Source: Betaproteobacteria bacterium (lineage in GTDB: Bacteria; Pseudomonadota; Gammaproteobacteria; Burkholderiales; SG8-39). Taken from it: a stretch of DNA of 47,482 nucleotides. The translations under genes and the position numbers were made by a program. Each line of letters starts with the position of its first letter. The stretch's first letter is position 1. This document shows, in pieces, positions 41,367 through 47,482 of this stretch. Below the pieces are notes generated by a model. It worked only from the letters and a program-made list of their open reading frames with translations, had not been told where the DNA came from and searched no databases. The stretch is from NCBI GenBank assembly GCA_005884455.1, contig VBCH01000238.1, positions 1 to 47,482 on the forward strand. Reading direction: 5' to 3'.

Positions 41367-42513
41367 GCGCGGTGGCGGTGAGGTAGATGAAGCCGCTCGT
41401 GAAGCGTCCGCTCTCCGGCACGACGCACAACAGGTGCTGTCCCTCCTGTAGTTTGCCGCTGCGCAGCAGCTCGTCGAGCATGATGTAAATCGAGGCCGAT
41501 CCGACGTTACCCACCCGCTCAAGATTGGTGAACCAACGTTCCTGCGGAATCGGCAGCCCGACGCGCGCGAGCGCTGCGACGCCCGGCGCGCGGAAGTATT
41601 CCGAGGACATGTGCGGCAGAAGCCAGTCCACGTGTTCCGCCGAAAGCGAACGCTGCTCCATGATGCGTTGGAGTGGTTTGACCAAGGTGTATTCGATTAC
41701 CGCCTCGTTGAGGAGCCTCACGTCCTGTTTCAGGGTGAACACCGAATTTGCTTCGCGCTCGCACGATGAATAGTCCATCCAGCCTCGCAAGGCGCCGTCG
41801 GACTGCTTTTCCGCACCCATGTACATGCACGCCGGCAAGGCGTGTGCGTACGAAAAAATATCGATCCATTCGACGCGCAGATTGAGTCCGCGCCGCGGCG
41901 CGGGCTCGACAAGCAAGGCACCCGCGCCGTCGGACAGCATCCAGCGAAGGAAATCCCTTTCGAATGCGAGCTCGGAGCTCTCCTCCAGGATCTGCGCACC
42001 GTTGAGCGGCTCCACCGCGTAATTCTGCGCAAGCAAAACGAGCGAAGCGACTTCGGAGCCCGTCACCACCGCATTGCGCGCGCAGCCGGAGATGACCGAC
42101 ATCCAGCCGTACTTCAGCGCCGTGGCCCCCGAGAGGCAGACGCCGGCGGTTGCCACGACCTCGCAAACCGGCACGCCGAGCTCGCCGTGGACCATGACCG
42201 CGTGGCTGGGCAGCAGCTGGTCCGGATTGGACGTGCCGCATACGAGGCAGGCCATGTCTTCGAGGGCGAAGCCTTCCCCCGCCAGTCCCCTGATCGCCGT
42301 GGCGGTAAGGCTCGCGTTCGTGTAGTTCGGCCTTCCCGTGGCCGGGTCGATCACGTAGTGGCGACGCCGGATGCCGTTGCTGCGCTGTACCATGCGGCGG
42401 GCGCGGGACGGGCGCTCGCCGACCTGTCCCAGTATCGTCTCGACCTGATCGTTCTCGACGGGCGGGTTCGGCAGGCACACCGAGCTGCGCGTGATGTAGG
42501 CGGCGTTGCTCAT
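41359..42513 (-). CDS. darB: Beta-ketoacyl-ACP synthase III, DarB/StlD-like
   Basis: 384 aa: YITRSSVCLPNPPVENDQVETILGQVGERPSRARRMVQRSNGIRRRHYVID...VCEVVATAGVCLSGATALKYGWM (Cys)...LLPHMSSEYFR (His)...LERVGNVGSASIYIMLDEL (Asn). Confidence 0.82.
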   Translation of the reverse strand: MSNAAYITRSSVCLPNPPVENDQVETILGQVGERPSRARRMVQRSNGIRRRHYVIDPATGRPNYTNASLTATAIRGLAGEGFALEDMACLVCGTSNPDQLLPSHAVMVHGELGVPVCEVVATAGVCLSGATALKYGWMSVISGCARNAVVTGSEVASLVLLAQNYAVEPLNGAQILEESSELAFERDFLRWMLSDGAGALLVEPAPRRGLNLRVEWIDIFSYAHALPACMYMGAEKQSDGALRGWMDYSSCEREANSVFTLKQDVRLLNEAVIEYTLVKPLQRIMEQRSLSAEHVDWLLPHMSSEYFRAPGVAALARVGLPIPQERWFTNLERVGNVGSASIYIMLDELLRSGKLQEGQHLLCVVPESGRFTSGFIYLTATAHA

Positions 42514-42536
42514 GATGGCTCTTGTCGGCGTCCCGG

Positions 42537-43487
42537 TCACCGCCCCGAGGGAAGCTCGAAATACGTCCTTTGCGATTCCAGCCGCCGGGAGAAGAGCGGG
42601 CGCATCAGGCGTTGCGCGAGCAGACTCAAGGGAAACAGGAGCAGTATCGCCGCAGCGAGATATACGCAGAACAATGCGAGCATCAGCCTGCGGCCGGCCG
42701 AGCCCGGTGCGCCTCCCCGGCGGATCAGGCGCGACCACAGCGAAAACATGCGCTGCCCCGCGCGTTCGCTGAAGATCAACCGGGGATCGACGCTTGCCGC
42801 GCCCAGGCCGGCGAGCATGGGCGAGCTCTCGCGCTCGCGGTCGGCCCGGAGCGCGTTCAGCAAGGCCCGACCGAAACGGCCGGCGTTCGCGATTTCCTCC
42901 TCCGCCACGCCCGCTCCGGGCAGGCCCCAGAACGGGTCGCGCCGGCCCGTCAGGAGCCAGCGCGGCGTCGTGATGAAGCTCGCGAGCGTTCCGCCGCGGT
43001 CGACGAATGCCACGTTGTCCTGCAATCGCCCGCCGGCTTCCTGGATCAGGCGCTTGACCGTCTCCTGTGCCGCGAGCCACATGTTACGGCACGCGATCAC
43101 GGTCACTACCGGCCGGCCGCGCACGAGCCTTCTTCCGGTTTCGCTTTTCAGGAAAGCGGTCATGGGGCCGGAGGGCGCGAGATACCAGACTTGGTACGCC
43201 AGCACGATGAGATCGAATCGCTCCTCCGCGCGCACCGCCAGCGGTTCCAGCGGCGGCGGCTCGAGCAGCACTGTCTCCGGCATCACCTCGAGAAAGTTCC
43301 AGAACGACCAGGGGAACCGATACGGCCGGATAGGGCGCAGGACCTCTTCCACGAGCTCCACGTCGCCCGCGTCCGCCAGCGGCGAAACCAGGCCGCGCGC
43401 CACGCACGCGAGCTGGCCGGATTGCGAAAAATGCACGACCAGAACCCGTTTCATGCCCCCCCTAGGCGCGCGTCGAATGCGATGCAT
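42537..43487 (-). CDS. darA: DarA-like flavodoxin-fold protein (dialkylresorcinol biosynthesis family)
   Basis: MKRVLVVHFSQSGQLACVARGLVSPLADAGDVELVEEVLRPIRPYRFPWSFWNFLEVMPETVLLEPPPLEPL...DLIVLAYQVWYLAPSGPMTAFLKSETGRRLVRGRPVVTVIACRNMWLAAQETVKRL; C-terminal hydrophobic segment. GGAGGAGG lies 10 nt upstream of ATG 43487; ATG 43454 (MKRVLVV) is the alternative start. Confidence 0.78.
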   Translation of the reverse strand: MHRIRRAPRGGMKRVLVVHFSQSGQLACVARGLVSPLADAGDVELVEEVLRPIRPYRFPWSFWNFLEVMPETVLLEPPPLEPLAVRAEERFDLIVLAYQVWYLAPSGPMTAFLKSETGRRLVRGRPVVTVIACRNMWLAAQETVKRLIQEAGGRLQDNVAFVDRGGTLASFITTPRWLLTGRRDPFWGLPGAGVAEEEIANAGRFGRALLNALRADRERESSPMLAGLGAASVDPRLIFSERAGQRMFSLWSRLIRRGGAPGSAGRRLMLALFCVYLAAAILLLFPLSLLAQRLMRPLFSRRLESQRTYFELPSGR

Positions 43488-43570
43488 CTGCTACCAGCCT
43501 CCTCCGAGAGAATAAACCGCGGGGCGCCGGGTGTCATCGGGTATTCCGCGCAGGCCGCCCTGTGCCCGTT

Positions 43571-44941
43571 TCAAGCCTGCGCCGGGCCAGGCGGCGGCAA
43601 CGCGCTCTTGCGGCGGCGGCGCCGTCGCCGTCGCCGTTCGCCCGGCTGCGGCGCCATCAGCATCGCCTGTCGCTCGGCCTCGCCTGCGTGCTGAAACCTT
43701 TCCCACCATTGCGAGAGTTCCTGGGGCGCCTCGCCGCTCCCGCTCCTCAGCACGAGGAAGTCGAATGCGGCCCGGAATCTTTCGTGCGCGAGGAGGCCGA
43801 AAGGACGCCGGCCGCTCCTCTGCTCGAAGCGCGGCTGCAGCGCCCAGATCTCCTTCATCACTGCGGTGAGGCGGCGCGGAATCGCGAGCTTGTCGGTCTG
43901 GATGTCGAGCACGGCGTCCATGGCCTCGTACAGAGCAGGGATCGGCGTCAGCCCCCGCTGCTGCGCTTTTTTCCACGCCGCGAGCACCTCGTGCCACAAG
44001 AGGGCCGCGAACAGGAAGGCGGGCGACACGGACCTTCCCGAGCGCACGCGGCCGTCGGTCTGCTCGAGCGCAAGGGTGACGAAGCGCTCGCCCATCGGCT
44101 GCTCGAAGATGACGTCGAGCAGGGGCAGCAGACCGTTGTGCAGGGCCTCGCTGCGCAGTTCGCGCAGGCCTGTCGCCGCGTGGCCCGAGAGCAGCAGCTT
44201 CTGCATTTCCTCGTAGACCCGCGACGGGGGGACGTTCCCGAGCAGATGAGCGAGCTCGCGTATCGGTTTTCGCGTGCGCTCGTCGATGGAGAATCCCGCC
44301 TTCGCGGCAAAGCGCACGGCGCGCAGCATCCGCAGCGGGTCCTCCCGGTAACGGGCGCGCGCGTCGCCGATGATGCGCACGGATTTCCGCTGCAAGTCCC
44401 TTAGGCCGTTGTGGTAGTCGAGAATGGTCTCGCTCGCCGGATCGTAATACAACGCATTGATGGTGAAATCGCGCCGGATGGCATCGTCCTCGCGCGTGCC
44501 GTAGATGTTGTCGCGCACCACGCGGCCGTGCTCGTCGACGACGTGGTCGCGTTCGTGAAGCCGGTCGCCGCCGTGCTTTTCGGTCTCGACGGGGGTGCGC
44601 GCGCGGAAAGTCGAAACCTCCACGGTCTCCTCCCCGAACATCACGTGCACGAGCTTGAACCGCTTCCCGATGAGGCGCGAGCGCCGGAAGGTCTTGTGCA
44701 CCTCCTCCGGATAGGCGTCTGTGGCGACGTCGAAGTCCTTGGGGCGAAGGCCGAGCAGCAGGTCGCGCACCGCGCCGCCCACGACATACGCCTGATAGCC
44801 TTCGGCGTGCAGCAGCTCGCAGACCTTGCGCGAGCCGGGCGAGATCGCCTCGCGGCCGATTCCGTGCTGCTCCTTTGGGACGGTTCTCGGCTCGGAGCCG
44901 GAGCCGAACCGGAGGACGCGCCGGATGAATTTCTTGATCAA
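43571..44941 (-). CDS. pcnB: Poly(A) polymerase I
   Basis: HGIGREAISPGSRKVCELLHAEGYQAYVVGGAVRDLLLGLRPKDFDVATDAYPEEVHKTFRRSRLIGKRFKLVHV...DDAIRRDFTINALYYDP; Arg-rich C-terminus. TTG start at 44941 overlaps the upstream stop (TTGA); start uncertain. Confidence 0.92.
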   Translation of the reverse strand: MIKKFIRRVLRFGSGSEPRTVPKEQHGIGREAISPGSRKVCELLHAEGYQAYVVGGAVRDLLLGLRPKDFDVATDAYPEEVHKTFRRSRLIGKRFKLVHVMFGEETVEVSTFRARTPVETEKHGGDRLHERDHVVDEHGRVVRDNIYGTREDDAIRRDFTINALYYDPASETILDYHNGLRDLQRKSVRIIGDARARYREDPLRMLRAVRFAAKAGFSIDERTRKPIRELAHLLGNVPPSRVYEEMQKLLLSGHAATGLRELRSEALHNGLLPLLDVIFEQPMGERFVTLALEQTDGRVRSGRSVSPAFLFAALLWHEVLAAWKKAQQRGLTPIPALYEAMDAVLDIQTDKLAIPRRLTAVMKEIWALQPRFEQRSGRRPFGLLAHERFRAAFDFLVLRSGSGEAPQELSQWWERFQHAGEAERQAMLMAPQPGERRRRRRRRRKSALPPPGPAQA

Positions 44942-45687
44942 GAGGGAAGGAAACTCCCGGTGCCCGCCGCTTCCAGCCGGCACTGGTACAGCGCTTCGAG
45001 GTTGGCTTGGGTGAGCATGTCGCTTGAGCGCCCCAGGCTCGCGCGGCCCGCATCATACAGTAAAACCGCAAAGTCGCAGTGCCGGGCGGCGTGTCCGGGC
45101 TCGTGCAGCGCCGCGAGCACCGTCTTTCCGCCGGACGCGCACCGGGAGAGGGTCCGCATGACCTGAGCCTGGTGGTTCAGGTCGAGATGCTGCAGCGGCT
45201 CGTCGAGCAGCAGGATGTCCGCGTCCTGCAGGAGGAGCTGCGCGATGCGCGCCCGCTGGCGCTCCCCGCCGGAAAGCGTGCGATATGTCTGGGCGTCGCG
45301 ATCGGCCAGGTCGAGCTCGGCGAGGCGGTGCCGCGCGGCCGCCGCGCCTTCCTCGTCCCGGCTCCAGGCGCTCCTCGAGCGCGGATACCGGCCGAGCATG
45401 ACGTAGTCGAGCACGCTACCCCAGAAATCGGGTTCCTCGTCCTGGAGCAGCACGGCGATGCGCCGGGCGAGCTCGCCGCGCGGGTGCGCGGCCAGCGCGA
45501 CGCCGTCGAGCGCGACGGTTCCGGCTTGCGGGGAGCGCAATCCGGCGAGAGCGAGGACGAGGCTCGTCTTGCCCGCGCCGTTGCGCCCGAGAAGGGACCA
45601 GAAAGCGCCCGGCGCGAGCGAGAGGTCGAGCGCGCGAACGAGCTCGCGCCCGCCCGCGGAGAGTCCGAGTCCGGCGGCCTCCAGCAT
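44938..45687 (-). CDS. ABC transporter ATP-binding protein, FecE/BtuD type
   Basis: SLLGRNGAGKTSLVLALAGL, TLSGGERQRARIAQLLLQDADILLLDEPLQHLDLNHQAQVMRTLS; coupled to FecCD permease. Confidence 0.88.
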   Translation of the reverse strand: MLEAAGLGLSAGGRELVRALDLSLAPGAFWSLLGRNGAGKTSLVLALAGLRSPQAGTVALDGVALAAHPRGELARRIAVLLQDEEPDFWGSVLDYVMLGRYPRSRSAWSRDEEGAAAARHRLAELDLADRDAQTYRTLSGGERQRARIAQLLLQDADILLLDEPLQHLDLNHQAQVMRTLSRCASGGKTVLAALHEPGHAARHCDFAVLLYDAGRASLGRSSDMLTQANLEALYQCRLEAAGTGSFLPS

Positions 45688-46646
45688 CAGCGCAGTCTCC
45701 CGAGGAGGAAGAGCAGCACGGGGACGCCGATCGCCGCGGTGAGGACGCCGACCGGAAGTTCGGCGGGCGCCGCCGCGGTGCGCGCGAGCGTATCGGCGAG
45801 GGCCAGCAGGCTTCCCCCCAGACACGCGGAGAGCGGGAGCAGTGCGCCGTGGCGGTGGATGCCCGAGAGCCGCAGCAGGTGCGGCACCACCAGCCCCACG
45901 AAACCGATCGAGCCGCCGAGCAGGACCGCTGCGACGGTGGCGAGCGTCGCGCAACCGAAGGCGATGGCCTGCAGCCGCGCCACCGCGACGCCGAGCGAGC
46001 GCGCCTTGTCTTCGCCGAGAATCAGCACGTCGAGCGCAGCCGACTGCGAGAAGGCGAGCGCCGCGCACGCCGCGAGCACGACGAGCGCGACGCTCGGGTC
46101 GGCCGCGGGCGAGAGGTCGCCGAGCAGCCAGAAGAGCATTCCCTGCACCTGCGCGGAGGGTGCGAGCGAGAGCATCAGCCCGACGAGCGCGCCGAATCCG
46201 GAGGCGAGCGCGACGCCTGTGAGCAGCACCCGGTACGGATTCCATCCCGAGCGCCCCAGGGAGAATGCGAACACCGCGCCGGCCGCGATCGAGGCGCCGG
46301 CGAGCGCGGCGAGATTCAGGCCGGCCGCGCCGACGCCGAGCAGCATCGCCGCAAGCGCGCCGGCCGCTGCCCCGCCGGAGACACCCAGAATGGCGGGATC
46401 GGCAAGCGGGTTTCTGAGGAGCACCTGGAGCAGCGCGCCCGCCAGCGCGAGGAGCCCGCCGCAGGCGAACGCGGCGAGCGCCCTGGGCGCGCGCACGCCC
46501 CAGACGATTTCGCGCGCGATCTCGTCGCCGCGGAAAAGGAGCGCGTCGGCGAGCTGCGCCGGGCCGAGATCGACGCTGCCGAACGCGATCGCGAGCGCGA
46601 GGCTCGCGGGAACGAGCGCGACGACGAGGACCGGAACGGTCTTCAT
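45687..46646 (-). CDS. FecCD/BtuC-family ABC transporter permease
   Basis: VWGVRAPRALAAFACGGLLALAGALLQVLLRNPLADPAILGVSGGAAAGALAAMLL...GSIGFVGLVVPHLLRLSGIHRHGALLPLSACLGGSLLALADTLAR. Confidence 0.92.
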   Translation of the reverse strand: MKTVPVLVVALVPASLALAIAFGSVDLGPAQLADALLFRGDEIAREIVWGVRAPRALAAFACGGLLALAGALLQVLLRNPLADPAILGVSGGAAAGALAAMLLGVGAAGLNLAALAGASIAAGAVFAFSLGRSGWNPYRVLLTGVALASGFGALVGLMLSLAPSAQVQGMLFWLLGDLSPAADPSVALVVLAACAALAFSQSAALDVLILGEDKARSLGVAVARLQAIAFGCATLATVAAVLLGGSIGFVGLVVPHLLRLSGIHRHGALLPLSACLGGSLLALADTLARTAAAPAELPVGVLTAAIGVPVLLFLLGRLR

Positions 46647-47323
46647 GCGAGGCTGATGATCTGCCAGCCGCGTTTGACCGCTACCCGGTGCAGGACCTCG
46701 TCGGGGTCCACCACGACCGGGTGCGTGACGTACTCGAGCAGGGGCAGATCGTTCTGCGAGTCGCTGTAGAACCAGATCTCCGTAAACGACGCGAGTATCC
46801 GGCCCTCATCGGCCAGCCATTCCTCTACACGCGTTATCTTCCCCTCGCGGAAACAGGGCGTTCCCGAGGGTTTTCCGGTGAACCTTCCATCCCTGACTTC
46901 GAGTTCGGTCGCGACCAGGTCCAGGCCGAATTCGCGTGCGATCGGCGCTGTGATGAAGGCGTTGGTGGAGGTGACGATCGCGCAAAGGTCTCCATGACCG
47001 AGGTGCCGCCGAACGAGGTCCACCCCCTTTGCACGGATCATGGGCTCGATCTTGGTTCGCATGAATTCGGCGTGCCATTCGTCCAGCTTCTCGCGGGGGT
47101 AGCGTGCGAGGGGAGCGAGCTGGAATTCGAGAAACTCGTGGATGTCGAGCTCGCTCGCGTTGTACTGGCGGAAGAAACGGTCGTTCTTGGCCTCGTATTC
47201 GGCGCGCTCGAGCACGCCGCGCTCGATCAGGAACTGCGCCCACTCGTAGTCGCTGTCTCCCGAGAGCAGCGTGTTGTCCAGGTCGAAGAGCGCCAGTTCC
47301 AAGTCCTTGCCCTCTCGCGTCAA
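46643..47323 (-). CDS. HAD-IB family hydrolase (SerB-like phosphatase)
   Basis: LELALFDLDNTLLSGDSDYEWAQFLIERGVL...AIVTSTNAFITAPIAREFGLDLVATELEVRDGRFTGKPSGTPCFREGKITRVEEWL...FYSDSQNDLPLLEYVTHPVVVDPDEVL. Confidence 0.9.
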   Translation of the reverse strand: MTREGKDLELALFDLDNTLLSGDSDYEWAQFLIERGVLERAEYEAKNDRFFRQYNASELDIHEFLEFQLAPLARYPREKLDEWHAEFMRTKIEPMIRAKGVDLVRRHLGHGDLCAIVTSTNAFITAPIAREFGLDLVATELEVRDGRFTGKPSGTPCFREGKITRVEEWLADEGRILASFTEIWFYSDSQNDLPLLEYVTHPVVVDPDEVLHRVAVKRGWQIISLA

Positions 47324-47482
47324 CGCTTGGCGGCGTCGAGCAAGCCGAGCGCTTCCTTGAGCAGCGGGAGCGTGATCGGGCGCTTGCGCTGCAGCGAATA
47401 CCGGTCGAGGGCGTCGAGCGCCGCGATCTGCGTGCCCATGTCGCGATCGAAGTGCGTGAGGAGGTAGCGGATCAGCTCGAGG
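47320..47482 (-). CDS. hda: DnaA regulatory inactivator Hda, C-terminal part (5' end beyond window)
   Basis: Manual translation: LELIRYLLTHFDRDMGTQIAALDALDRYSLQRKRPITLPLLKEALGLLDAAKR*; TGA overlaps the TTG start of the HAD gene. Confidence 0.85.
   Translation of the reverse strand, partial: LELIRYLLTHFDRDMGTQIAALDALDRYSLQRKRPITLPLLKEALGLLDAAKR

Noticed and set aside
43378-43570. 28-aa ORF MTPGAPRFILSEEAGSRCIAFDARLGGA upstream of darA as a leader peptide
   Set aside because: It overlaps the alternative DarA start region, has no clear Shine-Dalgarno and nothing beyond an ATGA overlap to support it.
43571-43650. Poly-Arg C-terminus of PcnB, considered as unusual fusion or repeat expansion
   Set aside because: Basic Arg-rich tails are, from memory, common in proteobacterial PcnB; encoded by mixed CGG/CGC/CGT codons rather than a pure repeat.
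43491-45071. Long alternative-frame and antisense ORFs (here 526 aa over pcnB; likewise 4081-5592, 14949-16430, 24975-27464, 30174-31973)
   Set aside because: They overlap strongly recognisable genes in other frames; long open shadow frames are expected in very GC-rich DNA and their translations are Arg/Ala/Gly-rich with no domain.
46643-47482. Possible Hda-HAD fusion or frameshift at the hda 3' end
   Set aside because: Careful reverse-complementing gives ...EALGLLDAAKR* with TGA overlapping the HAD TTG start, a normal gene junction.

Overview
High-GC, gene-dense proteobacterial chromosome segment, most likely betaproteobacterial judging by the hda-HAD-pcnB-folK-dgk-panB-panC gene order. No transposase, phage or CRISPR signal was seen. 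It is mostly housekeeping and metabolic genes: thiolase and FadE, an Atm1-type ABC exporter, EgtD, LutAB, CorA, MnmA, PurB, two c-type cytochrome genes, SecDF-YajC, Tgt-QueA, tRNA-Leu(CAA), CtaA and PanC. The most interesting block is 36058-43487(-), a compact, almost entirely overlapping set of genes: DarA-like flavodoxin-fold protein, DarB-like KAS III, a short uncharacterised protein, a BtrH_N/DUF4872-type protein, an ABC-2 ATPase and permease, ACP, a KAS with an altered active site, and a chain-length-factor-like KAS. It looks like a minimal dialkylresorcinol/flexirubin-type locus inserted between pcnB and folK inside a housekeeping operon. A second notable pattern is three genes that each lack an internal segment while keeping both ends: pbpG (frame-breaking), queA (in frame) and panB (in frame, 53-aa remnant). 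These are either real deletions or assembly collapses. A perfect 19-bp inverted repeat (GGGGACAGACCCC type) lies between the thiolase and fadE. All product names come from recognising motifs and sequence by eye; no database search was run.
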